DNA of 64,000 bases from Saturnia japonica (lineage: Eukaryota; Arthropoda; Insecta; Lepidoptera; Saturniidae). The stretch's first letter is position 1; each line of letters starts with the position of its first letter. The stretch covers positions 2,998,501-3,062,500 of the forward strand of contig CM065321.1 in the NCBI GenBank assembly GCA_033032175.1. Direction: 5' to 3'. The position numbers and the translations under genes are program-made. Below, piece after piece: positions 21,540 to 33,474 of the stretch. The notes beneath the pieces were generated by a model that was not told the DNA's origin, ran no database searches, and worked only from the letters and a program-made list of their open reading frames with translations.

Positions 21540-21580
21540 CTAGCTGATCATCCGTGTGAACATTTCGCACATTATCATCA
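21540..21580 (-). repeat. Helitron-like 3' terminus, minus strand, fragment
   Basis: 'CTAGctgatcatccgtgtga' is a reverse-complement CTAG end of Lep1 type. The body is missing. Confidence 0.4.
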
Positions 21581-21582
21581 AT

Positions 21583-22275
21583 ATATACCAATAATATAAA
21601 GCTGAAGAGTTTGTTTGTCTGTTTGGTTGAACGCGCTAATCTCAGGAACTACTGATTGAAATACAAAAAATGTTTTAGTATTCGATAGCCCATTTATCGA
21701 GGAAGGCTATAGACTATCACGCTACAACCAATAGGAGCGGAGCATCAATGAAAAATGTTGCAAAAAGGGGGGAAATTTATTCCTTTTAAGAGCTACCACT
21801 GCGTGCGCTGCGTGAATGGTTAAAGTTACGCTACAATTGTGTGTGACAAAATTGTAGCTCTTAAAAAGCTCTAAAAAAAGTCTGCGACAGCATATAGCTG
21901 TTTTTTAAGGTTTACTCAATATAACCTTTTTTATGGTAATCAAATTTGTTCTAAAATAATGAGTTATTAGTGAAGGTGATTTTACATAAATGGTATTAAT
22001 GCTTATCAAAATATATACGTTATTTATCACAAGTATTTCATTTTAAGCAAAATTACCTTTCACAGTAATTTATTTAAATGAATATCTTAGGAGATATATA
22101 GTTTTAAAATAACTCCGCAGCGAAATAATGATCGAGTACCGCGAGCGCATTTTTATTATGCAGAATAATGTGGGAGGTGGGCGGTATCTATAATACAGCG
22201 CTACGACCCACTCTCTCTAACCCTTTCTCTCTCTCTCTTATATGACGCAGACGAAGTTGCGCTGGTCAGTTAGTA
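21583..22275 (+). mobile_element. Lep1-type Helitron-like element, long copy
   Basis: Head 'accaataatataaagctgaa' followed by 'gtttgtttgtctgtttgg' and 'gaacgcgctaatctcaggaa'. Middle 'cccatttatcgaggaaggct' and 'accaataggagcggagcatc'. End 'gcagacgaagttgcgctggt' followed by 'cagttag', a decayed CTAG. This is the best-preserved Lep1-like copy here. Non-coding, with a (CT)n at 22217-22239. Confidence 0.65.
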
Positions 22276-22312
22276 TAGAATATAAGCAATTTAACTACAC
22301 ATAAGTATATAG

Positions 22313-23474
22313 ATTCTGTAGGAGATTTTTTTTTCTTTTTTGACTAGTTAGACTTAGACTAAGTTGCCAGATAACTAAATGCTTAATTATACATGCTTCT
22401 CCCTTCCTCCCAGAAGGCAGGAACACGTATATAGTTACATCATACATACATCGAATTTTACGGATAGGGAATTAGATATATTGCGACTTACGGCCCATTT
22501 AGATGGAGAGAGTTTCTGGACTCGAAGATACGATTATCGAAAGGCCATAAAAAAGTTTCTTCATGTAAACATTCGCGATTGTCGGCATTCGTACGTAGGC
22601 CAGAATTGCCTCGCTTTTGAATATTCAACACGGCTGTCTAAACAGAGTTGAAATGCAAAAATTGTATTTCGAGTTTCTGTGTCTGTCACTACCACAGATG
22701 CAATGCGCGTAAGTGTTTTAATTATTTTTGCTCTTTAAAGACAAGAATTAATAAAATGAATTAGAGCATCTACTTAATACTTTTTGTTCTTTTGCTCATT
22801 CTAAATTCTAATAAAATTTTAAATTCTCATTCTCTGTATTTCACAAAGACTCATAACTTCTACAAATATAAAGTTTAATGAGCTTAATATTATTAGCAGC
22901 TCTAATTCAAAAAGATTTTTGTGAACAATTTTGAGAAAATACCGTATTAATCAGTCAACTCGAAAGACAAATCTTGCACTGGAAACGGTTCAAACCGATT
23001 CGTACGATACACAAATTGAACGACACGAAATTGAAAAAATGTCATACATGATAGTGCTTAAACAAGTCGAGAACTCATATGCAAGAATTTACTTACTATA
23101 TATTTCGCTGTGTAAACAGTTGCACTAAGCGATATGTTACTTGCGAATCTCGTATGACCTATTCGTATACGAGAATTTATCACTTGCCTCTATGTAAACA
23201 TTATGATACGGTAATCTTATGTCAATTATTGCTTGTCATAATAGCGTACGATTTTTCGCCCTATAATGTGCGATTTTTTTTTTTAATGGGCCTTTATTTG
23301 CCTGTACGGCAACAGCCCATGCCAAGGTTCGGCCACTTTGGCACCCTTGAGCTTCTTGCCTTATCGCGGCTGAGTGTCTTTCGCTTTGGCTTCAAAGCCC
23401 GGTGAAGCTGTCAAAGCCTTTAATGGCTCCAGGACCCTTATGGGTTACAGTATAATCAGTTCAAAAAAAAAAAC
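22313..23474 (+). mobile_element. Jockey 3' UTR split by a ~790-bp insertion
   Basis: 22313-22520 matches the upstream half of the Jockey 3' UTR ('tttttgactagttaga', 'cccttcctcccagaaggcag', 'tcgaattttacggatagg'). 23309-23474 matches the downstream half ('ttcggccactttggcaccct', 'cccggtgaagctgtcaaagc'), ending in poly(A) at 23464-23474. The two halves are consecutive in the copy at 60057-61112. The intervening 22521-23308 is unrelated, AT-rich and non-coding, with no clear inverted ends. The short frames at 22379-22651 and 22931-23405 are not genes. Confidence 0.6.
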
Positions 23475-23675
23475 AACTTGACTTACACTTGACACTTTGG
23501 TTAATAGAGGACGTTTCCAACATATTGCTTCCTGGGTTCCCAACCTGGTAGCGATTACCTCCTTGGGGATAAAATCAATATCCCGCGAGGGTAATAAAGC
23601 TTCTTACAAGGGGAAAATTAAAAACCAATGAGGCCGTGAAAAACTCCTTCAAAGAGATTATCGATTCTATAATTT

Positions 23676-23850
23676 TATTATATTAAGTGAGCAATTCTTG
23701 TATATATTTATGTAATTGGTTTCTTGGAAACGGCTCCAACGATCTCGATGAAACTTTGCATTTAGATAATGTTTTACATTCCAAGTTTACATAGATATGT
23801 ATTTTTATTTTTTCGTTTATAAGACACCGAGCATAGCTCGGTCGCTCAGT
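23676..23850 (+). repeat. Dispersed repeat, family M (copy 1)
   Basis: 'tatattaagtgagcaattct', 'ggaaacggctccaacgatct', 'acattccaagtttacataga' and 'agcatagctcggtcgctcag' all recur in order at 57085-57245. Confidence 0.6.
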
Positions 23851-23859
23851 TGTTTACTT

Positions 23860-24244
23860 TAAATGAAAAATAAATTTGATTTTTTCTTTATGAAACGGCA
23901 ATTTCACAAGTACCGAAGGACCTAATATTTCTGTGTAATTTATTATCATTAATGAAGACTATTTGTATTTTCATGTGTAAGTTATGTCTATGATAAAAAT
24001 GTAAAGGAAGAGGGCGGCAAAAGTGTTTTCTTAATAGGTCATAGGAGTAACAAGATTGAAATCGTTAGGAACCGCTGTGTTAGTTGAATACCTATATTTT
24101 TCTAATGAAAATATGCTTTTTATAAACCCTTATTTAATTACATATATGCTTCAGCGTTCTTTTTCAATCTTGAATCCGGCATTTGTTTGGCAACGTTCCC
24201 ATATTAATATAATCTCGTGTTTGTAAAATTCAAATCATTTAAAA
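23860..24244. other. AT-rich stretch, nothing recognised
   Basis: No gene or repeat end recognised. Confidence 0.4.
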
Positions 24245-26115
24245 ATTACATAAAAATTTTATATTATTATTATTTATTATTTGGTAAGACACACTAGCAG
24301 CTAATTAGCTGATGCGTGCGTATCAAATAGCTTGGAGATATCTTCCTTGTCCAATATGCTCTTAAAGGAAGTTATGGTAGGAGCCATCACAACTTTATCT
24401 GGAAGTTTGTTCCATGCTGTGACCACTCTATTAGGCAAGAAATGCTTCATTGGGTTTCTTTTTGCTGGGAATTCCCAAAGTTTCAAGGGATGACCTCGTA
24501 GGTGTTTATTTTCATTTGACTTAAACATATCTTTAAGGCTGGGCACATCGTAATAATTAGTGAGGATTTAATAAGTTTCAATTAACCTGCCTCTTTGTCT
24601 ACGCTGTTCTAGTGTGGTAAGGCCAAGGTTTATGAGGCGCTGTTCATAGGGTAAGTTACGCATTGCATACACCATCTTAGTAGCCCTTTTCTGTACATTA
24701 TCAATGAGCTTAATGTCTTTTTTGAAGTAGGGATCCCAGATAATATAAGCATGTTCAAGAAGTGGTTTTATATAGGTCTTGTATAACTTTATAAAAGTTT
24801 TAGCTGTTAGGAATTTAAATGCCTTGCGAATGATATAAAGGATCGAATTAGTTTTCTTCAGGACCCCAAGCACATGAGTTCCCCATTTAAGATCTTTGGA
24901 TACTGTAACTCCCAAGTCCCTTTGTGTTTCAACTGCGGTTAATTGCTCACCACTAAGATATTATACCTGATAAGGATTATTACTATTAGGATTATTAGTG
25001 CACGGAGCACTTATTCACATTTAAAGTTAGAAGCCAGTCATGAGTCCACTTAAAAATCGCATTAAGGTCATTCTGTATAGTTTGCCAGTTGCTTCGAGGG
25101 TTAGCAAAAAATTTGGTATCATCAGCAAAAAGCGAAAAAGGTAGTTGCAGAGTATTTTTCAAGTCTGAGAGGTACAAGATAAAGAGAAATGGACCAAGCA
25201 CCGAACCTTGAGGAACGCCACTGAGGACACTTCGCGGATCGGACATGACTTCGCCAATGCGCACCCGAAACGTTCTACCAGAAAGGAAGTCGCATATCCA
25301 GGCTAAAATGCTCCTACGTATGCCAAGGTGTTCCAATTTGTGTATGAGGCGTTTCAGAGGAACACGGTCGAATGCCTTCTCATAATCCAAGTAAACGATA
25401 TCTGTTGGCTGTCCATTACTATGGTTCCGTGTCCACTCGTTTAAGCAATTTAGTAAATTGGTTGTAACAAATCGTTTTGGGATGAAACCATGCTGCTCAT
25501 CAAGTGTAATCTTTTCATGTATTAGAAATTCTCTTATGTGGCAAGCTATCATCTTCTCCATGGTTTTGCACAATACACTGGTCAAACTTATGGGCCTATA
25601 GTTGACAGGCAGTAATTTATTTCCTTTTTTATAAATCGGTACTACATTTGCCGTTTTCCAGTCAGAGATTTGTTCATCATTTTCGCTATTTCGTCGCTTA
25701 GAGCTCCTGAGCATTTTTGTAATACCACTGAGGGTATGTCGTCTGGCCCTGATGCTGTAGTATATCTGAAGCTAGATAACTTCTTTCTTACTAAGTCTCC
25801 AGTAATACTTAAGTCTTGAATAGCGTTTATGACTCTAGGAACGTTGATATTTGGCATCGGTCCATCAGGCTCGTTGACGAAGTTCAATTTAAACTGATCA
25901 GCGAAGGCTTCGGCAATTTGTTCAGGCTTCATAACAAATTCATTTGAGACATTTTTTATTACGTTAGGGATGCAGATTTTAGAGTTCAGTTGTTTTCTTA
26001 TGTAACTGTAAAAAGCCTTAGGACCTAAGTCTATAATAGTTGATTCGAAAGTGGTTCTTCTGTTTCTAGATAGACTAATAATTTTGTTATTGACCTTTCT
26101 ATATTCTTATATGAG
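24245..26115 (-). pseudogene. CR1-like non-LTR retrotransposon, ORF2 RT part, frameshifted
   Basis: Read on the minus strand, the ORF2 protein of a LINE is recognisable from about 26115. First comes FESTIIDLGPKAFYSYIRK. 25932-25642 covers the RT N-terminal region (SGPDDIPSVVL). After a frameshift near 25700, 25714-24995 holds the polymerase core: ISDWKTANVVPIYKKG, VNYRPISLTS, DYEKAFD, SGVPQGSVLGP and FADD, intact at residues 196-199 of that frame. A second frameshift lies near 24950. 24915-24568 and 24546-24301 share a frame, separated by one TAA stop at 24568-24570. They carry the thumb and C-terminus (GVTVSKDLKWGTH; FLPNRVVTAWNKLPD). The 3' end has (ATT)n-type repeats at 24262-24283. The 5' part with endonuclease is missing. 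FADDTK and the tail favour CR1, but the clade is not certain. Confidence 0.85.
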
Positions 26116-26157
26116 ACTAATTTATATGTATCTATACATATTAAATAATTATAATTA

Positions 26158-26750
26158 TATCTATACTAATATAATAAAGGGGAAAGTTTTTTTGTTTGTT
26201 TGTTTGTTTAAACACGCTAAATCTATGGAACTACCAGTCGGATTCGAAAAATTCTTTTTATATATGATAGCCAGACTAAGCTAGCTAAGATTAGACTGCA
26301 ACTTTCAAACAGCCTTAAATATTCATTTCTGTTACATAAGTCGGAAGTCGAGGCCCTCCTGAACTGCTTTATCCGAGTGCACTGGCGTAATCGTTAATGA
26401 TACGGAAACACAATGTTCTACAATAATATTGGTTCTTAGTATATCTACAAAAAAGTCAGCGATAGCATATGCCTATCTCTTATACATAAGCCACAATAAG
26501 ATATTTTATGACAAAAATTTGTTGAAAATTAAAAAGTGATATATAAGCATTATTTTTAGACATGGCATATTAATCCTTACAAACAAAAGTTTCTTCATCA
26601 TGAAGACTATTTTATCATATTAAATTTTGCTCTTTAGAGTATGCTATTTGTACTTGCGGGAAGAACAATTATGATAGACTACCAGGGTGCGTTGGCGATG
26701 CGGTGTGGTCAGATAAAATTAACACGGGTGAAGCCGTGGGGCACAGCTAG
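26158..26750 (+). mobile_element. Lep1-type Helitron-like element, complete-looking
   Basis: Head 'tctatactaatataataaag', then 'gtttgtttgtttgtttaaac', 'ggaactaccagtcggattcg', and end 'gggtgaagccgtggggcacagCTAG' followed by T (26747-26751). Helitron 3' ends are CTRR and insert 5' of T, as seen. Non-coding. It abuts the 5' side of the CR1-like LINE. Confidence 0.7.
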
Positions 26751-26754
26751 TATA

Positions 26755-27234
26755 TATATAAATATAAAATTAATTTATTCACATTACCCAATGCAAACTG
26801 AATCCTGCTAATTTGGCTAATTTGATATAATTTTTCCCGTACTGATTAAATATTTGCTTATTATAATTATGTGTAATGTTATTATATTCGGTTTGTTTTA
26901 GATATGCTTCGGTTGAATACGGTATCTGACAACATTAATCGATATCTGAAAATTTATAAAAATTACGTTAACTCAAAAAAACAGCTTAATATTGCTTCAG
27001 TTTATTTTTATAAACTTACTTATTGTCTGCCTGTTGGGTATACATTTTGTAATTGATTTTAAAGTAACTTCCCGATGAACTGCTAGTGTAACAAAGACCG
27101 GCTTCCTCCACCAACTCGTCATCAGTAGCTACTTACAATAAAAGAGTGAAAAGTCGAAATCTGTATTTTGAAGATATTTGTGAAAAAATACTACGAGGGT
27201 GTTAGAATCATGGATAAAACACATTTAGATAGTT
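26755..27234. other. AT-rich stretch, nothing recognised
   Basis: No gene recognised. Confidence 0.4.
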
Positions 27235-28200
27235 TTTCAAAAATTTTGTCTCTCTAACTGTATGTTTGTACACCAATAACGCAAAAACTACTAGACTGAA
27301 TTTAATGAAAGTTGGTACGATTGTAGTTTATAGTCTGAAGGTATATTTATGATACATTTTTACACATGTGGACATTTGTGTGATCTATAAATTGCGTTTA
27401 GATTATGTACATACAAAAAATAATATATGTATATGTAATTTTATAATACAAGTTACCCAGAAGAACAGCATTTGTACCATTTAAACCTAAAAACTATAAA
27501 AGTAATTTGACCCACTTCTGCGTGAATAGAATCCAAAAATAATACAACAGCATATGCAAGGATCCCGAAATAGACATATGGCCAAAATTACCAATACTGC
27601 AGAGGCAATGTTTTGAAACACATGTGTAGTGACTAAGTATCTAATTTATTTATCTATATTCTCTTGATTTTATGTAGATACATTTAAAATGATTTACTCT
27701 ACTTATTTTTAGCATACCTTTAATAAAAGCAACAGTTAAATTCTAATTAAATCATGTTTTGTATTTTTAATTTTAGTGAAGTGAATGTCTTGTTGGTATC
27801 TTAATAAAATAAAAATTGTCACTTTAAAATATTTATAGATAAATTTTAATGATATTTTTCAATGTTTAAAATAATTAAGAATATCTATTCGATCTAAATT
27901 TCTACGCTAGATGTCGTTGTTTGGTGTTTTTGCGCTATCAGCATTAAATTACATTAAACAGACATACTATTTAAAGTGTTCGTAGAGGATTATAAAACTT
28001 TACATCTTTGTATGGCTTTGTCTTTTGGATAATATCGGTTAATACTTAAAATGATTTTAGTTAGATATTCTTAAAGCTTATATCGGTCAAATACCGTAAC
28101 TTGAAATTTTTATTTAGATAGATAGATGAGGTGAGGTTTATAGATAGTTGTTTTTCATACACGAAATATACCACGCGGACGAAGTCTCGGGCACAGCTAG
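27235..28200 (+). repeat. Helitron-like element with CTAG end, internally decayed
   Basis: Head 'ctaactgtatgtttgtacac' with 'cgcaaaaactactagactga'. End 'acgaagtctcgggcacagCTAG' at 28197-28200. Whether head and end belong to one element is inferred from spacing and orientation only. Confidence 0.4.
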
Positions 28201-28204
28201 TATT

Positions 28205-29555
28205 AAATAAGACTATAATTAATTAATATATAATAAGTAGGGGAATTATGTCGATGTGGTAATGGAATTCGTACTAATGATTTATTATTCATACTATTGA
28301 CCCACACTAATGACTACAACTTCATAAATAAAATATTCCAAACTATTTACATTACATAAAGTTTATTGATCCTTGTAAGCAACATGATCGATTGGCATTA
28401 ATAAGTTTTTTGTGTAAATTGCCCATTTTGTTGTAAATGACGGTCAAAATGTCTCAAAAAGTTTTAAAAAAAATTCCTGTAGCTACAACGGTTAAGGCGG
28501 TTAACCCTTACTCTATTCTACTAAGCCCTATTTCAAAAATCCAGCCTGTACATTTTTTGTGATTTAGGTAATTTTCCCATCAGTCAGAAATTACTTATCT
28601 TTTATAATTTTCATAATTTTAATCAGACACCAATTTTAAATATTCATTTACAAACTTCCATCTAATTTTTATCACCTCCCGATCAAACATTCATTATTCA
28701 CTTTGTTCAAGGAAAAATATTTACGTTCCCTTTGTTGATTTTCCTTCTTTGACAAGGAGCCGTGCTTAAAGAAGTGTTTGAAATACTAATTCGCCATGTC
28801 CAACGGTTTCTGGGTCAGGAAAACAGAGATTCAAAATAAAAGATAAGATAAGGGAAACCAGCTTTGACTTTGGATGTAGGCTAAGTATATGATGAAAACA
28901 AATAACTGTCTTTATTGTCCAGTTAACGAGGCATTTGTTAGACTGACCATATTATCATAGAATTATTTTCATCTAAGAGTATTTTTTGATCACCTCAGTA
29001 GATCTGTTACTCAAGTCAGACTGAAATATGTCTCATCAATTAAAAAAATGCGCTGCTACACATTTTTCACTAAGTAAACAAAGTGAATATAAATAAATAA
29101 TTTTAATAACTTCCTGACAAAAATCGTGAAAATGGTAAAACAATTGCAAAAAGCCCTTCAAAGATCGAGGTCCAGTGGCAATCCTTTCAATTATTTAGCT
29201 CACATTTACCCACTGCTTAGTATAGACTTTTCTCACTCAACCCAATCATCTCGATATTTCGTGGCTCTAATCCTCCACCCTCACTATATCGTCCCTCGGA
29301 CTGACGATCTGCCTCGCAGTTGTTTTCCACCTCTGGTCCACCCTGGTCTGAAATCCCATCAATCTTCAGCAGTAGAAAGTAAAAATAATTAGCCAGACGT
29401 GATGAGTTTCTTCTACCTTCCACGTCTGCCTTAATAGTCAGTGTGTCTTGTGCAGGTCTATTTCTGATTTTAAATCAGGCTTTAAAAGTAGGTGATCTTT
29501 CAGTATTTTTTTCTTTATGCTTATACCACGACACATGAACTTGGCAATTTAGGTA
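28205..29555. other. AT-rich stretch, nothing recognised
   Basis: 1.35 kb without a recognisable gene, repeat end or structure. The frame at 29126-29392 has no domain and overlaps an opposing frame. Confidence 0.4.
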
Positions 29556-29559
29556 TTGT

Positions 29560-29705
29560 CTATACTAATATTATAAAGAGGAAAGATTTGATTGTTTGTT
29601 TGTTTGTTTGCATTAAATAGGCTCCGAAACTACTAAACCGATTTGATAAATACTTTCAATGTTGGGAGGCTACACTATCCCAGAGTGACATAGGTTATAT
29701 TAAAT
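29560..29705 (+). mobile_element. Lep1-type Helitron-like element, 5' end only
   Basis: 'tctatactaatattataaag' followed by 'gtttgtttgtttgtttgc' and 'actactaaaccgatttgata' is the common head. No end is found before the Helitron protein region that starts at 29867. Confidence 0.5.
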
Positions 29706-29866
29706 AAAAAAAGTAATAGGGATCCTTACTAAAACTCCAATAATGTAACCCAAGGTGTAAAATATTACCTAAAATATTCTGTTTCGCCACAGCATATCTC
29801 TAACTATTATAGTTATGCCACAAAAAGTGTTCTATTGTTTTAAAAATGTAATTGACAAAATAATCC

Positions 29867-31225
29867 GATATCGTAACAAAAAATATTGTCCACGGACCAT
29901 GCGGAGAGCATAATTTAACAGCACCATGTATGAAAACGGTATCTGTACAAAAAAGTACCCTCGACGTTTCGTCAACGATACCCAAACCGGAGAGAACGAT
30001 TATCCAGTTTATCGTCGTCGTGACGCCGAAAATGGAGGACAGTGCGCTTCGCTAAATATCAGAGGAAGTAAGTTCAATATAGATAATAGATGGATTTTCC
30101 CTTATTCTCCACATTGTGTAGGACGTTTAACGCTCACATAAATGTGGAGTACTGCCACTCAGTTCAAACTATCAAATACATATGCAAATATATAACGGAT
30201 CTGACCAAGCTACTTTTAGCGTCATAAACCCAAATGGAAACTACGTGAATGGCTGGTACATAGTACATCCGAAGCTGTCTGAAGAATATTCGAATTTCCG
30301 ATCCACGAGCGGCATCCTACAGTCTTGCGTTAGCTGTCCACTTAGGTTTATTTTACTGCAGAAACGGCTGAACAAGTGGACCAAAACCCACGTAAAACTA
30401 CTTTACTGGCTTTCTTTGAGCTCTGTAATGAAGATGAATTCACAAGGACACTTCTATACCACGAAGTCCCGCAATACTACACATGGGCCAACAATAAATT
30501 TACAAGAATGAGGCGTAGTGTGGACGTAGTTGGCCATCCATACATAAAAAAAGATACCGCTTTAGGAAGAGTCTACGGTGAACATCTTTCTCAATCAGAG
30601 TATTTTTATATTAGGACTAGAATGTTGATACATCACGTTCGCGGACCTATCAAGCAGCTTGCCACTCCAAATTTAAGCAGAAATTGTGATATCCTTTTGG
30701 ATGAGTCTCTAGGCCAAATAGTCCATAATTTAGAAATTTTAATAGATGCAGTATACCCTGACATTAAAAATTTGCACGAAAAGGACTTTCGTTGGTTGTG
30801 TTCTAGGGCAATAGTGACACCTAGGAATGATACGGTGAACGAAATAAAAAAATTGATTATTGAAAAAGCCCCCGCCCTAATAAAAAATACAAATAGATCG
30901 ACACTGTAACTAATATCGAAGACGAATTCCATTACCTACAGGAATTTTTAAATTGTCTAAACCAGTGGTCGTCAAAGTGCGGCTCCAGTGGCTGTTTGGC
31001 CAAGGAAATGGAAGCACATTGTTCGCATTAATAAATATTTATTAAGTATGAAATTTAGTTTTATTTAGTGTACTACTTATTTAGGGGAATTAAAGGTTTA
31101 CTAAACAAGCAGATTTGGCTCCCACTTTTTTTTTAAATTGTTGTAATGTTAATATTTGGCTCTTTGGCTTAAGTTTGCCGACCACTGGTCTAAACCGTTC
31201 TGGACTGCCACCACATGAATTGACG
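29867..31225 (+). pseudogene. Autonomous Helitron Rep/helicase fragment, broken
   Basis: Helitrons move by rolling-circle replication using one protein with an HUH Rep domain and a Pif1-like helicase. Recognised in order are DIVTKNIVHGPCGEHN (29867 on), GICTKKYPRRF and the YPVYRRR…NRWIFPYSP block (29926-30120), then HINVEYCHSVQTIKYICKY. In the last block the two tyrosines (codons 30177 and 30189) fit the Rep YxxxY active site. The helicase start (30376-30909 frame) includes FFELCNEDEFTRTLLYHEVPQYYTW, ALGRVY and HHVRGP. It then passes directly to helicase C-terminal blocks (FRWLCSRAIVTPRNDTVN…FLNCLN…GLPPHELTLK). The HUH motif lies upstream and is absent. The Walker A/B region is deleted near 30650. 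Frameshifts lie near 29935, 30135, 30193, 30270 and 30915. A hAT MITE interrupts the last block. Confidence 0.9.
30963..31187. mobile_element. 225-bp hAT-type MITE inside the Helitron helicase
   Basis: Ends CAGTGGTCGTCAAAGTGC and (reverse complement) CAGTGGTCGGCAAACTTA. Both flanks are GTCTAAAC (30955-30962 and 31188-31195), a perfect 8-bp target duplication. Removing the element and one duplicate restores the continuity of the helicase block (FLNCLN next to SGLPPHELTLK). CAGTGG…CCACTG ends with an 8-bp duplication identify the hAT superfamily. Confidence 0.92.
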
Positions 31226-31479
31226 TTAAAAAGTAGAAAAATAAAATAACGTCAAATATCGTTTACAGGGAAGCTGTGACTCAATAAATTGAATGGCTTT
31301 TGTTTTGTTTAAATGATTTTTTTACAAAAATTAGAAAAAAAAATTAAACATTTATTAAAAATACCAAAAAAAAAGTTATTAAAATAAAAATAAAAGTTCA
31401 TTAAAATAACTATATTCAAACTTTCTTTATAATTTTCTTTTTTTTAGTAACCTGACGCAAATAGAAGGGTTTGTTCGTG

Positions 31480-31545
31480 TGTATTATAATTTTAAATTTT
31501 GAAATTTTTGTTAAACACCCATGCGAAGCCGGGGCGGGCCGCTAG
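31480..31545 (+). repeat. Helitron-like 3' end, CTAG
   Basis: 'atgcgaagccggggcgggcc' followed by gCTAGt (31542-31545), the same end as at 5623-5626. The body is not identified. 31225-31480 is low-complexity A/T. Confidence 0.5.
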
Positions 31546-31549
31546 TGTC

Positions 31550-32055
31550 TTATAAATTTGTTTTCACGTCCAAATTTTAAAGTATATCTTATAGTCGTTG
31601 ACCGGTTACAAAAAAATACACTAATCTTTAAACTGTGTAAAAAAAGGCTTGTAATACATAATAAAAAATAAAAAAATCAAGTAGGTACTAACATGAGAAC
31701 TAACAGGTAAGCTATATTCAGGCCAACGGGATACCGATTTAAAATTTTTGGAATTTAATGTAGAGAATAATTGTAGAATGGATTCCAACGAACACATCAG
31801 TCAATGGATCCTAACGTCTCACCCAAATGGAGAGTTGAAAGCAAGATTGATGACCGCCTCTGTGCCGATAAACGCGCTAATGTGCCGCCGTATGTAGCTA
31901 CACAAAAATGGCGTACAGGTGACATCCAACATACCTTTATGGAAGATACATCATTAGATAACGTGATGTGAATATTTTACTTTTTTTCTAACCTCATTTT
32001 ACTTCATTGGGCCTCAATTAATGGAGCAATAATAGGTCAGTAGTACCGTGTATAG
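31550..32055. other. Unassigned
   Basis: No gene supported. A 39-codon frame from 31776 (MDSNEHISQWILTSHPNGE) is noted only because its base composition is less AT-biased than its surroundings. No relative is recognised. Confidence 0.3.
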
Positions 32056-32059
32056 ATAC

Positions 32060-32290
32060 TGCGTCGATTGGCTTAAGTCCCAATCCTAACAATCAGCCTG
32101 AGCTTTTGAATGAAAACGTCGTATGTTGTAGCATGTTGGTAGGTTATTTTCTTTTATGCCCACCTGACTAATCAAGCACCTAGAAGTGTCTTCTGGAAGC
32201 TGCAATTGAGAGCCAGTCTACTTGGCGTGTCATCTTGGACTACATTGCCTCTTATTTAGTGAGAGAGTGCGATTTTAATCATAACGGTAA
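32060..32290 (-). repeat. Family D repeat (copy 2, minus strand)
   Basis: 'gcaattgagagccagtctac' and 'cgtgtcatcttggactacat' are the reverse complement of family D motifs seen at 12025 and 51900. Confidence 0.5.
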
Positions 32291-32379
32291 ATCCTATAAA
32301 GTTTTTTAAAAATGGGGCTAGCCAAACTGCAAAGTTTCAAAAGGAATTCTTAACTTAAAAGTCTTGAGATGTGTGATGT

Positions 32380-32680
32380 GAAACAAGACAATTGTGTCCG
32401 ATTGGATCGCGTTTACAATATCAGGTGGAATACCCACCACAGTAGCACGCTGAAATGTGTAACGTTCCGAGATCAGTCGCTGTCGCAGTAATCAAGCGGC
32501 GTTGTAGGGTCGCGGTCAACATACACATGGTGAAAACCCTGCTACACAAGTGACACTCTCCTGGTTTGTACGTTTCAGGATCAGTCAGTGTGTATTCAGC
32601 TGCTGAGAACCTTAAAGGGCATGTTAGCAGCGATCAGCGATGGATTACTGATTTTTTGGTGTTATCGTTATTTTTGTATT
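32380..32680 (+). repeat. LINE 3' end with hairpin tail (copy 2)
   Basis: 'gtttcaggatcagtcagtgt', then 'agggcatgttagcagcgatc', then 'ggtgttatcgtt'. The hairpin arms around 32628-32667 pair as AGCGAT with ATCGTT (one G-U). The order is the same as at 1800-1900 and 36540-36600. Confidence 0.5.
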
Positions 32681-32684
32681 GTAA

Positions 32685-33474
32685 TTTCCTTTTTCCTTAC
32701 AATTAGGTCATTACCAGTCATTGTGCCATGATAATATACTAAAAAAACTCTCTTACTTTATCTAATTTACAAAGCATATGGAGGATATTATTTCATAGAA
32801 ATTTAAGAATTTTTAATTGAAATATCTAGTAATGAAGAAATACGTTTTCGTCTAAACAAGCCAATGTTTACAAATCTATGCATAATTTTAAACCATTTCT
32901 CTATCCTAAAACAGCACTGTTCGTGGTGCAGTACTAAATACACTAGATACTATTTCATAGTGACTTTATTATGACTAAGTTTCTATCTGAAATTGTTAAT
33001 GGATTTCCATAGAAAGTAGGACTGCTGATGAATTTATTAAGAAATTTTATTTATTGAAAATAGGAAATGTAAAAAGAGCGAAGAATTTAAAACTTTCGAA
33101 AAACGTCAGAGCGATGGCCACACTGTTTTGAATGTATGATTGCGACAACGAGCCAGTTGATTCAAGCGTTTTATCTGAGCAAACTGCAAGTGAATAGAAC
33201 CAACCAATGGATAATGTATGAACTATATTTACTTTAAACGTTCCCTTATCGATTCTCTTTGATATGTAAAGCGAAAGTGCATTTCTGTTCTCTGGAAGAG
33301 GCATGTATTCTTTTCATTCTCAAGAATAACCACCTCCATTATTTCTGAAATGTTACGCCCCGCTAAATAGGGATTATTTAATGGGTTTTATTTAAATGTT
33401 TCCTTAATTTTGATGCAAAAGGAATTCTTAACTGATTTGATCTTTATAAACAGAAGATGCTAACGCAATACATA
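32685..33474. other. Unassigned, one small minus-strand frame
   Basis: An 85-codon minus-strand frame (33304-33047) encodes IGWFYSLAVCSDKTLESTG and SLSQSYIQNSVAIA. The composition looks less random than most frames here, but I recognise no family. No RBS, intron or promoter evidence supports it. It may be a remnant of an unrecognised element. Confidence 0.25.

Noticed and set aside
22379..22651. 90-codon frame
   Set aside because: Its first half is Jockey 3' UTR, which is non-coding in all other copies.
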